Part shown: piece after piece, positions 33,214 through 46,621 of the stretch
Layout of the letters: every line of letters starts with the position of its first letter
How positions within the stretch are numbered: position 1 is the stretch's first letter
Assembly (NCBI GenBank): GCA_001414345.1
Contig: LLCB01000044.1
Span: 124,001 to 188,000 of the forward strand
Direction: 5' to 3'
Origin: Hymenoscyphus infarciens
Taxonomy: Eukaryota > Ascomycota > Leotiomycetes > Helotiales > Helotiaceae
DNA: 64,000 nucleotides
Program-made: the position numbers and the translations under genes
The notes under the pieces: generated by a model
What the model was told of the DNA's origin: nothing
Databases searched by the model: none
What the model saw: the letters and a program-made list of their open reading frames with translations, nothing else

Positions 33214-34295
33214 TCAGACCTTTCCGAAGTTCTTGGCCAGTTTAGGTACGGGTGGTCCTGTTCCACTTCTAGCCCTTCTTTCCCTCTCCAAAGTCCCTGG
33301 TGGTCCTGTCTTTGCGGTCTTAAATCTTCCGTCCACACCCTTCACCCACGAATCATCTGCCTGTCCTCCGAGCCAATAGCTCTCTCCAACCTTGACCATG
33401 ATTCTCCCAAGCTTTCCCTTCCATCCCTCGCCCTCGTGTGACCCAACGGCGAATGGGTTATCGGCTGGAGAATCGTTGGCGCCATCGGTGTGGAGGTGTA
33501 ATTTGACCGAGGAGGTAGAGTACATATGTTGTCGGAGGACCTGTCTTGCGTACGCCATCACAATCAGGATAAAGTAAACCCGGATCAAGGTGAAAATCAA
33601 CACCAGCATGAGACTTGGAATGCTTTCTTCAACCCCGACCCCATGAACCACAGTTGGGTTTCCTCCACTCGCGGCTGCTGCGCCTAATGTGTACGCAACA
33701 GCTTCTTGTCCAGCGCCGACTCCCTTTGCAGCGGTAGCAACAACTTCCACCCCAGATGTGTTATGTTTCGGGCTCGTGAAACCAGCGGTATCGTCGATGG
33801 TACTGCCACCTGGGGCGTTGCTAGGTATCGAGGATCCCGATTTGTTGGCGCTTACAGCGAGGAACCAGGTAATTCCAAAGGCAGCAGTAAAAGCTGCGTT
33901 GATAACCATATCAAATATGTATAGCCATGCAAGCGCAAGACATTGAAAGGGACTTTGTTTGCGAATATGGGGTGCGAGGAAGGCGAGGAGAACGAGCGCC
34001 GCGACCGAGTAGAGGTACATCGACAGTTGTAATGGTGATATATGGAAGCCGGTGACGATGGCAAGCAGCCCGAAGAATCCGGTGAGTTTGTTGAACAGCA
34101 TCGAGAGAGATATCAGTTCTACTCCAGTCCGCAGACTCATGAAGTAGGCGAACGTCTGCAGAATTCGTTAATATTCCATTCCCAGGTAGAATCTGCGATT
34201 CCTCAGGGGGCGCGAGGGGCGCGAGGGGCGATCGGGAAACAACGTACTCTAGGGCGAGGGACCCCCAATCGTAACCATCTTGGTAGAAAAGCCAT
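33214..34295 (-). CDS. KEI1: Inositol phosphorylceramide synthase regulatory subunit Kei1 (DUF1753)
   Basis: Model (minus): exon 34248-34295 (MAFLPRWLRLGVPRPR), 92-nt intron 34156-34247, exon 33214-34155; 329 residues. The joined N-terminus reads PRPRTFAYFMSLRTGVEL, then hydrophobic helices at about 25-45 (LLFNKLTGFFGLLAIVTGF-like), 55-75 and 85-115, and a further one at about 190-220. PRPRTF...SLRTGVEL..LFNK is, as I know it, the signature of the fungal DUF1753/Kei1 family. In yeast Kei1 binds Aur1 in the Golgi and is essential for inositol phosphorylceramide synthesis; Kex2 processes it. A long Ala/Gly/Ser-rich loop (about 120-185) and a basic C-terminal tail are present. Without exon 1 the protein would lack its conserved start. 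Confidence 0.82.
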
Positions 34296-35208
34296 CTTTG
34301 CGATCAGAATATAGTTGCGCTGTGAGAAGCAACAGCGAAATTTGGGTTTGTTGTGAAAAGAGAGAAGTCACTGAGGAATTCGTCGGGTTCTTCGGAGAGG
34401 CTCATCGTCAATCTCCATTTCTTGGCGGGCGCAATCACATTTCCAGTCTAAAATAACTTCATCCCTGCACAACCACTTCTACAATGCATGATTGAACTAG
34501 AATCCATGAATAATACTTTACTATTAAAATGGATTCTGAGAAAGAATTAGTAAATCACCTCAGGCGCCCTGGAGTATTCCGAGTTGTTTCTCATCTCTTT
34601 GAGTACTTGAGAACGGAGACACTTAGACTGCGCGCGCTGTCACTGTTTCACTGTACCTTACCTTAGGCAATGTACCGGTTGCACAGTTTAGACGGTTTCC
34701 TAATTCGTGGGGTCCTGTGCTCGTGCTCCTTGGATAGTTCACAAATACTCGGAGAATAACACTACATTTCGGTATGTTGAAGAAGCACTGGTAGTACCCA
34801 TTGAACAGAGGAGCCCAGAATAGAAAATTTACACATAGCGAAGACAAAAAATACTTCTGAGATCCGTATTGATAGATTCCTTTGGAACTGAGGTATAAGA
34901 GAAAGTCAAGAAGCATTTTCCTACTTTAGAAAACAACCTGAGCCAACACCTAGGTATAAGATTGGAACCGACCTAGAAGATTGCAGTGTAAAATGGATAG
35001 ACCAGAAATCATGTCTATTATGCTCTATAAACCAACGTGGGTAGCAAAGCGGATATTACAATGATTACCACAAGTAAACGTGTACGCCAATAAAAGTGCC
35101 GGTATCATACAATGCTATCAATCCGTTGAACGCTATGCTCGATATCCATGAACATTTCCTATAAAACAAAGACGAAGAATAGAATATTACTATCTCATTT
35201 TCCCGCAT
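34296..35208. other. KEI1 upstream region / YPT6 3' flank
   Basis: A 0.9-kb spacer between two minus-strand genes. A short GGCGCGAGG tandem duplication (34209-34229) actually lies in the KEI1 intron. Nothing else was recognised here. Confidence 0.5.
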
Positions 35209-36108
<900 letters not shown>

Positions 36109-36522
36109 GGTGTCGGATGGAAAGTTGATGGGAGGAATTAAGGGAGGCGGATTAGAGGAGTCGTTTGGATATTAGATTGGTGGGCGTATGTACAGAAATT
36201 CGTGGTCTCGTCAGATAGCTTTGGGAGAGTATTTGCTGGGTATTGAACAGAAATCACGGGCTGTGAATAATAAAGAAAAGGAGAGCCCCCAGGTTGCTCG
36301 CTATTCAGCCAACTCTTTACTCCGCCCCGGTCATACTTGAACGTCCCACATGATTGGTTGCCTGTCAAAAAGCTTCTTATCACGTGACGTCGACAAGGAT
36401 TATTATTCCCCGCTGTCTGATAACTTAGCGCCGTTCGAGATAATTTTCAAAATATCTCCAACTTCCTCGAGACTTTGGCATCACCCTCCAACCCAGCGCA
36501 TTCCACCCAGAAATCCGTCAAG
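36109..36522. promoter_or_regulatory. Shared divergent promoter region of YPT6 and NOP53
   Basis: The 414 bp between two divergent start codons must hold both core promoters. CACGTGACGTCG at 36381-36392 overlaps an E-box (CACGTG) and a CRE-like TGACGTCG. Whether these sites are bound is inference. Confidence 0.5.
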
Positions 36523-37911
36523 ATGCCGATTATTATGCCAAAAGGAGCGGCACTTGCTTCCAAAGCACCCGCACAACACAAGCAACCATCCCGAAAAGGA
36601 AAGAAAGCGTGGCGAAAGAATGTCGATGTCACCGATGTACAGGAGGGTTTAGAAGAGGTGCGGGAACAGATAGTTAAAGGGTAAAGCTTTAATTGCAAAC
36701 AGATCAATCGTAATTGAAGACTAATTGTACTTTCTAGAGGCGTTATAGTTGAGAAGGCTTCCGAGGATCTCTTCATGGTCGATGTCGCCGGAGACGAAGC
36801 CATCCCAAAGAAATATCTCAAAGCCCCCAAAACTCTCAAGGCCGACGAAATCATCGCCCAACGATCCTTAGTCCCCGCTGTATCTATGCGAAAACGCCCT
36901 CAAGATAAAACCACAGATGGAATAATTGAACCCAAACGACAAAGAACAAGCTACGTCTCACACAAGGAGCTCGCTCGATTACGAAAGATTGCAGATGGGC
37001 AGAGGGAGGAGGCTTTCCTTGTAGTTAAGGAGGCATCATTCGACCCATGGGATGTCGCAAGAGATGAAGCAGAAGCCAAGATTGACCCACGATTTACCTT
37101 CCTCGAAAAGTCCAAGAAGAAAGTCGCCCCAAAAACCTTGAAGGAGAAACCGATTTCATTGGCAGCAAGTGGAAAGAATATCCCCGCCGTCAAGAAGCCG
37201 GAAGGTGGATATAGCTATAACCCCGTGTACACCGATTACGAACAACGATTGATGACCGAGGGCGAGAAGGAAATAGCAGCCGAGAATAAAAGACGCGAGA
37301 TAGCAGCAACAGAGCAAGTCAAACTTGAGGCATCTAAGAAATCAGCAGCCGAGGCCGATGCAGCAGAAGCAAGAGCCGATTTATCGGAGTGGGAAGAGGA
37401 TTCTGCATGGGAGGGATTCGAGAGCGGCACCGAAGATGTTCGATTAAACGCCAAGAGACCAGAAAGAAAAACACAGGTGCAGAGAAACAAGATAAAGCGA
37501 AGAAAGGAGGCAGAACGACAAGCAAAGATGGCAGCAAACATCAAGAAGAAGAACGAGGAAGCGGCAAATATCAAAAAAATCACCAAGGCATTGAATGAAA
37601 AGGAGAAAGCACGCGCCCTGGCAATGCTTGAAGCCAACGACTCGGACAGCAGTGACGGAGATGATCTCGAGCTTCGAAGACGGAAACTTGGAAAGATTGC
37701 CTTGCCCGAGAGAGAGTTGGAATTGGTTCTACCAGACGAATTGCAGGAGTCTTTGCGGTTATTGAAGCCCGAGGGTAATCTTTTGAAGGATAGATATCGA
37801 AATCTTCTCGTCAGGGGTAAACTTGAGAGTCGAAGACCTATCAGTTTCCACAAGCAACCAAAGGTTAAGGCGACGGAGAAATGGACGCACAAGGATTTCA
37901 TGTTGCATTAG
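36523..37911 (+). CDS. NOP53: Ribosome biogenesis protein Nop53
   Basis: Model: exons 36523-36680 and 36738-37911 with a 57-nt intron; 443 residues. The ATG at 36523 gives MPIIMPKGAALASKAP. The open frame extends further upstream without an ATG, so this start is chosen. KKAWRKNVDVTDVQEGLEE near the N-terminus and the C-terminal block LRRRKLGKI...RLLKPEGNLLKDRYRNLL...KATEKWTHKDF are hallmarks of the Nop53/GLTSCR2 family. Residues 64-68, LFMVD, match the arch-interaction motif through which yeast Nop53 recruits the Mtr4 helicase and the nuclear exosome to the 7S pre-rRNA. The middle (about 210-330) is a long charged, Lys/Glu/Ala-rich coiled coil. It acts in nucleolar 60S assembly. Confidence 0.92.
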
Positions 37912-40900
37912 ATTGGTTTTGCGGTGGGAGTTGGGCGATAAACAATGTGAACTTGGGCGGCGTTGTTGTTCTTGTTTTCTATAGAAGCAAAATTGGAGTT
38001 TGTCATAGAATAGTGTTGTTTATTAATCTATACACTCTTTATCTAATTTCTCAAGTGACTTGATCATTCAAGCCTCCACGTTGCTCGAGTTACTTGCTTG
38101 TTATGTTTTTTTAGTCCTTACAAGTTACCACGTAAATCCATAAGTTGCTCTCCTACTACGGCATCCTGCAGAAGCGAAACTTCAAATACGATTAAGGCCC
38201 TGTCAGGATCGGAGATTGTTGACTAGATACTTTAGTGGTTGTTCCAATGAATTTAATAATACTAAACCTTTCAAAGATTATAATTTACATTTTGAAGTAC
38301 GTACCGTACTTAGGAGAGAGAGAGAGGACTTCGGAGAGTGAATTATTATATATATATTAACAGCTTTTAATTATACTATATAATACACTTTTTATAATAT
38401 ATTTATAAGATACTCTATCTTAAATAGAGTTATATAGAAGACTAAGAGTTTCTTATATAAGTAGTAAATTATAAGTTATAAATAAGAAGAAGAGTATATA
38501 GTAGTCTATTATAACTTAAAGTACTAGAAAGTAAGTATAATAGTGGCCCAGCTTTGAAAGTAAATATTCAAAACCTGAAATTATCTAAAGTGAGGAAAAG
38601 TTCGCTCCACCTCACATCCCAATGAGGAAATCAATCGAGTCTTGGCATTTGTTTTCAGGTGTTAGCCCCTGGACTTTGACAAACTACACCCAACGGCCAG
38701 TCTTAACATTGAAAAAAAACATAAGTCAAGCACGATCTAAAGCTCTGCTAACCTGAAATCCTAATGAGGAAATCAATTGAATCTTGGAAGCTATTTTGGA
38801 GTATGGCGCTTGCGTCATGCTCACAGGACTGGTTAGGCGTGACGGATTTTCCAAAATTTTAAAGTGCGATAAGATTATAATTTTGATACGTGAGCACTTC
38901 GTAGTTCTTCGTTTACGGGCCTCGAGAATGTAACCGTTAAGAGCAAACGATTGTGCAAAAGCGTTGTTTCGTCAAGCTTTGAGAGAAACGCAGTGACTGT
39001 TCTACTCGTCAGCTTATGCATGTTGTTGTGATAAGCGAGTTCTAGTATTAGTTTTATGATTTATTTCGCTCTGCCAGGAGGCAAACAATTTCAAAGTTAT
39101 TAGTTCGCGAACATGATAACCTGAATAACCATTTATCACTACAACACGCATAAGCCAACGAGTAAGTAGATACCCGAGTAACATCCATCGAATTACCTTA
39201 TTTTCAAAATTTCTCTTACATCATCTTTGCTGCGAAGATGGATGACCATTTTTATTTCTTTAAACACACTTCTCTATCGTCCCAACTTCGTTCGAATTAG
39301 CTCTCTTTTTCAAATACAACTTTCTTCGTAAAAGTAATCTAGATATAAGGTGAGTAGTTGGTGCGAACAAGCTTGAGACTATTTACTCGACTATTTATCC
39401 TCGTCTGAACTTCATCCTTTCAATTAAAAAGACCCGCATCCTATAGCACAAATTTTATTCGCAAACATTCTTCAGGTGCAAAGTAAATCGATGACCCAAA
39501 ATAAGACAAAACAGCAAAAGTTCATGAATCAAACACTCGTCCCTCGTTCAGAACAACCCGAGGATCAAGATGATCATCACAGTTTATCTCGAAACCTCAC
39601 AGCACTACAACACTTACTTTCCCTTCTCCGACATTCCCATTTTCCCCATTCTCAATACGCCCCAACCATGTCAATTTACAAACGTACTCCCTAATCCACT
39701 ACACCCAGAAAATCCAAGATCTCGCATTCCAAAAAGCTCCAAAGACAGTTTATCACTTTAACTCCAAGCCGAAAATTACAAAGATAATCACGACAACCAT
39801 CTTTTCCCCCTAAGAAATAACTCGTACCCTCTTTCCCAATCCTTGTTATCTAAATCAACTACTGTACCACCCATCCCCCCTCCCAAAAGAAAACCCAACC
39901 TTAATACACAACCACGCACAAGGATTTAAAAAAACCTTAAACTCTCTCAACCAAGAAGTAAACCCGACTACGCACATAGACTCTTGACACCATTCGAAAC
40001 GTTTGGCCATCTATAGATTTCATAGAAATTAGAATACAAGGAATAACCCCAAGTATTCCACATACCATTCCCAAAACCCCCCAGAAAGGTCCTAGATTTA
40101 CGCTCAAATACCCACTCCTAGTCCAGCCCCATCCCACTCTTTAAATCACAGCTCTACACCAATGAACAAGAAAGATACTACCATAAAAATAAATGGCACA
40201 TAGTCATAGTGAGCTAGAGTATCTGGTCAACTTGCCTCTCAATATACACACAAGATAGAGCACACCAAAACACTTTTTCACATCCCACCATCCCACCATC
40301 CCACCAACCACGTCCTCTTACCCAACTCCCCCCCCCTCCAAGAAAACAAAAAACAAAGCAAAAGCAAAAAAAAAAACAAAAAACATCAATCATAAAACCT
40401 CTCATCTCACACCACTCACTCATCTCATCTCATCAAGCCAGACAAAAAAAATATCCCAGAACCCACTTACCACAAAACAGGCCCCCCCCCAAAAAAACCA
40501 GGCTCCCTTCCCACCTACCCCTGGTGCCCTAACTTCTCCCCCTCCGCAACTCAAAGAAAGGATTCCCCACCACGACGTAGACCGAGGTGAAGTGAAGCAA
40601 CGACCTCTAGTGTCGTCCAAGGATTGAGGCCCTCGCGTCTACAGCACACCACCGAACCAGGCAGGTAGGCAGGCTGCTCTTCAACTTCAGGGACGAATGA
40701 GTCAAAGCCAGGAAAGACAAGACACGTCTCTCACCCTTCCCCAGTCAGCACACCCAAAGAGTTTGATCTAGATACGGGGACCCCACATCGAGGAATTTAA
40801 ACTTGCACACAATAAATAAAATCCAACATCACTAAAATCACCACGAAAGAAAAGAGAAATGCATATATATATATAGAAGGAATGTCTGTATTGTACCCCC

Positions 40901-41193
40901 TCCATCCCAAAACAGTAGAGGCAAGGCAACCTAATTATGCATGCACGCAATCAATGTAAAGTCCGTCCCCCCTTCATACCATATTACTTGACGTCAAAAG
41001 GAAAAGAAAAAAACACCTCGAACCAAACGCCCCCCAAATTCAACCATCATCATCAAAAGAGCCACAAAGACAAAAAGGAGAAAAACACTACACATGCGGC
41101 TAGTTTGATATACACTACACACACAAAAAGGATGCTTTTTTTTACCGCCTCCCGCCATTTCTTTATGCACCCCCTTCCTTCCCCGTTCCTTTC
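37912..41193. other. 3.3-kb gene-poor spacer
   Basis: This region lies between the convergent ends of NOP53 and the class VII chitin synthase. It contains an A+T-rich RIP-like island (about 38340-38540), a diverged direct repeat (38615-38645 and 38757-38788, AATGAGGAAATCAAT core), CATCCCAC triplicated at 40281-40304, and A-rich low complexity at about 40340-40385. The CA/T-rich stretch just after 40800 probably includes the chitin synthase 3' UTR. Short frames here show no protein features; no gene is called. Confidence 0.5.
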
Positions 41194-44100
41194 CTACATA
41201 TTGGCCAACTCAGCATCAATCATGCGATCCAAGTACACCTTTCGGTCCCCAACCAACTCAGTCTGCAACCTCTGCTCCACAAGCGCCCGAACCTGCTTCT
41301 TTGTAACAGTATCCAGATCCACCTCCCTAAGACAAGCCTGGATGGCATCCACGATCGCTATATCATCCGGCCCGGCATTCCCGCGTTGGAAATCGAATTG
41401 ACTAGGCGTTCGCGCACCCGAGAAGCCCAGTGCACTTCTTGAACGACCACCCATTCCCGGAGAGCCAACCTGCTCAGGGGACATCATAGCCATGCTGGGG
41501 CGCTGAGAGTGTCCTTGTGGGTAATCCTGATACGGCGACGCCGAGCGATCTTGAAGATTTCCACCAAGAGACATCATGGACTGTTGGCGGGTGGCTGGGT
41601 TATCCGTATACGGTGCGACGGAGTATACCGATTGGCGGAGTCCAGCGTAACCCGGTGAGACGGGTGGTGCGTAGTGGCTACGACCCGGAAATCCAGTGAG
41701 GACAGTGGAAGCGGGTTTGACGGAAGAGTACATGGATTTCATGTCATCCATCTCGTACTGATCCTCGTAGTTGTCATATGCCTTCTCAGCAGCAACTCCA
41801 CGACGACCAGGGAGGTTGTTGGTAAGGGCATAGTCGTCCCATCGTTGAAGAGGAATGCTTCGAGGATCGAAACCTTCATCGTCAACAGCCACGATTTGTT
41901 TTCCATCCTTCTCTTCCAGAACAATACGGGTATTACCCCACGAGAAATTGTCCTGGTTCCAGAAAGAGTACATTGGAAGGACGAACGAGTAGATGGGGAA
42001 GGCGAGAATGTAGATGACCATCCATCCGATATGTTGCCATTGACGTTTGAGGATGAAGATAAGCGCCTGAAGACCATACACAGCTGCTAGCATAATGATG
42101 GAGATCAATGGGAATGCACCGTTATGTGTGGAAACCGACCAGATGAGATACCCCAAGTATACAGTGGTCGCTGGCAAGATAATTGTACCGAGAAGATCGA
42201 TAAACACGACGAATCTCATACTGAAACAGCAGAAACCGCACATTTCCTTGATCCAGACCAATTCAGCCAAATTGTGGATGGTAGAGTTGATCCATCTACG
42301 TCTTTGAGATAACAAGACGCTCCAAGTCTCTGGTGCTGCGGTACTTGCGAAAGCATCGGGAATGAATTTGTAAGACATGTATGGGAAGTGTTTGGTCATC
42401 AGGGTGGTAAGGAAACGATCTTCACCAAGAGATAACAAATTCTTCTTGTGTAAGGTATCAACAGAGCAATCGGAGTAGGCATGAACGATGGCATCAGAAA
42501 TGATGAGAGGTTTTCCTTTATCAGCGGTTCGAAGGCGATACATGGAGAAACTATGAAAGTTAGCATGGTGTATTCTGGTATTCAGGTGTCATGGGAGTAT
42601 TATTCTTACCATCCAGGCAAACAGGTAACACTGCCAAAGAGAGACTCAAAGGCTTTGGCAAGATGATGGGAAATGTAGTACTCGTAAACTTGAATCATAG
42701 TCCACCAAGAGCGCTCTTCATTTTCAAGACTGGTCTCTCCACAAATACCGGCAATTTTAGCGTTGTTTGCACAAGCGGCGACGAGACGATTGAGAGAGTC
42801 CTCACGAACACTGGTATCAGCATCAACCATGAGAAGATACTCGTAGAGTTCCGGATCGACACCGATGATATTGTTTATTTGATGGAACATCTCGAGTTCG
42901 AGTGGCGACATGGGGGATCGATGATGGACACGGTTCAAAAAGCTCATGAGGACGATTTGGGAGTCTCGTTTACCACGATTACCGGGCTTTGACTTGGATT
43001 GTTCGGATTCTTTGCCGACCTTTACCACGACGATGTAGGGAACGACATTTCCTTCGTACTCGTAGAGACCAGAGTAGACTTTCCCGTAATTGAGTTGTTC
43101 GCTGCTGTCTCCAATAGATTTGAAAGGAAGAGCAGGTGGGTCGATCTTGGGGTCTACACCGAGAATATCCAGAACAATTTTGGGTGTAGGCCTGTCATTA
43201 CCCCCTCCGACAATCATACCGTCACAAATGACGCAAATAAGTTTTCTTTTATTGTCATATTGTAAAGCGGTCAGCGAGTCGAGAGCTTTCCGTAGCGAGT
43301 CTTCTCCTTCGGTATAGGCAGGGACTTGACAAATAACGAACTTGTCCTGTGGTTGTGGACGACGCTTGGAGCCGAACTGCAAAGCAGCCAAAAATTTAAC
43401 TACAATAACGGTGCAGAGAATGACGGTAAAGGCGAGGAGAATGTAGTTGTTGATTTGGCATTGGACCGAATCACGGAAATCTGGAATTCCGGCAAAGAAG
43501 ACATTGTTGAAACAATTCAAGTTGTTCGAGATGGTGGTCTGTTCGGTAGAGTTGGCGGCGTCGTACATCTTATCCCATTGTGTTGAGATATCCATACCGG
43601 GATTGGCCTTGATCAAAGCCGATACTTTGTCATCGAGGAAAACGTAGGAAGCCAGGTTGCCTTTGAGATCAGCAGTATAATAATAGTTGGTCAGGTCGTA
43701 GATTTTGCCTTTCAAAATGAACCACATGTGTTGATTGTTTTGTCCATCAGACTCGACCTTGCCCTTTTTGACCACCAAATCTCCCTTGTAATATTCCTTG
43801 ATCTTTGGCAAGAACTTTGAACCATACCAGTTGATATCGTATAATGCACTATCCTGGAATGGTTGACGCTTTGGACCAGAGATATGTTCCGCAGCACTGT
43901 TTGCAACAGTAGTGTTAGGTAATAGGTAGATAGTGTCATCGGTAACAACACCTGGGCAGCCAACAGTGAGCGGGGGAACAAAGTAGTCGTCCAAGTCAAG
44001 ACCGGCAAACTCTATCATGGTGGATGCCGTAGTTTTGGTGGTGGTGTCACTGTGTTGAGTCTTGTAGAATTTGGTAAAATCGTAAACTTTACCGTGAATG

Positions 44101-46621
44101 CTGGCATAATAGTCATTGGTAGCAGTGTGTGTGGCAACCTCAGCAGCATTCCAAGCCTTGTCCTTAAGAGGGCAAAGCAATTTACCGAAAGCGACAATCC
44201 AGAAAATTATGAGCGCATTGGAGAGCATAATTCCAAAAAACAGAACAAGCTTCTCTCGCCATGCAAGTCGGACATCTGGTCGCTTCATTCGACCGATATA
44301 CCGAAGAAGGAATGACGGAATCCAGAATGTCATGGCCCAGACCATACCAACCCAGATACGTCGACTCATGGTGGTTTCTGTGGTCGTGATACTCTTGGGT
44401 TCTGCCAATTCTGGGTCCATGCCACTGACCAATTCGCCGTGCTCATTGGTGTAGTATACTTGACCTTTCACGTCATCTCCTTTCAATCCCAAGCCATAGT
44501 CACCAGCGCTGATATTCCTTGAAGGGGCGATGGACCGGGCGCCGAGAGCACTGCGAGGCATGGTTGCCGAACTTTGTTGCCTTTGAACCAACATATCCCG
44601 ACTCCCGTTGGGAGTTAATTCGTTCATAGGTTGGAAGAAACCACTTCCGTTGTTAGGACCAGACGAATATCCTGTATCCAGTGGTTGAGCAGCCATTCCG
44701 AAAGGACCATCATCGGCGGGTTTAAGATCAAGCATGCCCTCTGCCTCCCACCAAGCACTTTCTCGCATCCAAATACGCTCTGTACCAACAACGACTTCTC
44801 CGTTGCTCCAGCCACGTTCCATAATCCAGCTCTCGATGCCATCCCGGCCGTCCTTGCAGCCCAAAATAGCATATCTCTGGCAAAACTCATCGTGGTCAAA
44901 GTCAGCGGTGAAGTCGAGATTCTTATTCCTGCGGTTGGCCCATTCGGGAAGTCTCCATGCACGTAATTGCCTTGAAACTGTTCCAGCTGACCATGCTGAA
45001 GTGACGGATGGGAGTGAAGCAAGACTGGCCGGAGAATCGTCGGTGGGGTGTAAGGATAAGTGATGCCACACTCGACTGGTTCCAAGAACGGCTGCGAGGT
45101 CGAGACGACCTTGACGACCAAGATTCACGCCTTGACCCTCTACAGGGAAAAGAATCTTCTTCAGAAAACCGCCCTCTTCGCCCTCTCTACCGACCTTCTC
45201 GAGGACGACCTCACGTCTCTCGAGCTCATGCTCACGCTCACGTCCGGCAGGTCCAGTCATAATACCCAAGTCCGGTCCCACTTCCGACAAGGCATTCTGC
45301 ATCTCCCGCAAGACTGATGATCCGGCAGCTACAACATCGACACCATCCTCCTTCATTTCGGCATTGATTCCCTGCGTGTCATCAAAGACACCCCGCATAG
45401 CTGCTGCTTTTCCAAGTGTAGCATCCGGAATTTCCAAAACAGTGATGCACACGGTATCCCCGTTATCCTCTTCCGTGTTGGGGGTTCTGGCACCAGGTCC
45501 ATCATCACTTGAAGAATCGCCGTCCCGGATTCGCTGCATATGGCTGCTAATTGCCTCGTTGGCTTTCAGGATAACCCAGTCGACGAGAGCCTCGTATAAA
45601 CCACCGATCAAAGTCTCCCGTTCCTGCATACTGCATTGTTTGAAAAGCACTTCTGGCTCAAGCCCCAGGAGGCCACCCACATCCTCGCACACCTCCTCCA
45701 AAGCTTCCTCGTCCAAGGTGTAAGTTAAAGTATCACCAAGCTTCAGTAACCCGGCTAAAATCGATATCAGGTTTCGATGGGCGGCTCCTTTGATTCCAAT
45801 CTCCTTGAGAGCTGCTCTAAAGTCGTCTGCGGAAGCAGCATCGTCGGCTGTGGGAAGATACGAAGGTGGATCGTAAGTGCCGGACCTGGCAAGAAGAGCA
45901 TAATTCGAGGCATGCTTTAGACCCAAAAATTCGCGTTCGGCCGGTGTGGAGGCCGATGTTAATAGATAGTAAAAAACGTCGAATGCTCGGTATCCAGCCT
46001 CGGAGGGAATGCTGATCAATCCCTTTGAAGTGTCAATCCCGCCTTCGGATAGAGCTAGTGAAGCTGCGGTAAGATTTCCTGCCAAAGTGAGAGTCAAGGT
46101 TATACCGAGGGCGGATTGTCGGGGAGTAGAAGGATTCTGTGGAGAAGATGTATGAATGAAAGGTCGGAGGGCATTAAGGGCTGTATACAAGGTAGAAGGG
46201 ATCGAAAGCGGAAGCGTTCCGAGGAAAGGTTCGAGAACTGAAGGAGTTGATGGATGCAGCGATCTTATGAGGGGTTAGGAATGTATTGTTTTCATAGAAT
46301 GGGGTCGACGACTTACGCTAATACGATACAACCGTCCTCCGCACGCCGTCTTGCATGTTCCCAAGCTCGAGCAGCTAATGCTGGATCGACGGTACCTCCT
46401 GTACGCCCTTCATTGTCGACTTGGGTAGCAGACAGCCATGTGTTGACGACTAGACTGGTGCTTGCATCGAGCCTGTAAGGCTGTCCGGATGTGTAGATTG
46501 TATGTGTAGAATTCAGCAGCGTCGTAGTCGAGACCTGTGTGGATTGCTGAGCGGCGGAATTGATATTACGAGAGCCTGGAGCGGAGGAGGTAGTGGAATA
46601 TGTGGAAAAGCGGTTCGCCAT
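41194..46621 (-). CDS. csmB: Class VII (csmB-type) chitin synthase with degenerate myosin-like domain
   Basis: Model (minus): exons 46317-46621, 42610-46263 and 41194-42550; introns of 53 and 59 nt; 1771 residues. The N-terminal third resembles the myosin-motor domain of class V enzymes but has no P-loop (no GESGSGKT-like motif), so ATP binding is unlikely. Then come transmembrane helices, a cytochrome-b5-like segment, and the chitin synthase core: MVDADTSV (D1249, D1251), [33 protein letters not shown] (created by splicing at the second intron), EDRFL and QRRRW (Q1402). The C-terminus carries a DEK-like domain (about the last 60 residues). It adds GlcNAc from UDP-GlcNAc to chitin at the plasma membrane of hyphal tips. 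Older literature calls this class VI. It is head-to-head with the class V gene. Confidence 0.93.

Noticed and set aside
36475..36522. Upstream extension of NOP53 from 36475
   Set aside because: It would need a non-ATG start; the ATG at 36523 gives the family-like MPIIMPKGAA start.
40937..41401. 154-residue plus-strand frame at the 3' end of the class VII gene
   Set aside because: Antisense to the chitin synthase C-terminus and 3' UTR; low-complexity Lys/Thr/His-rich.
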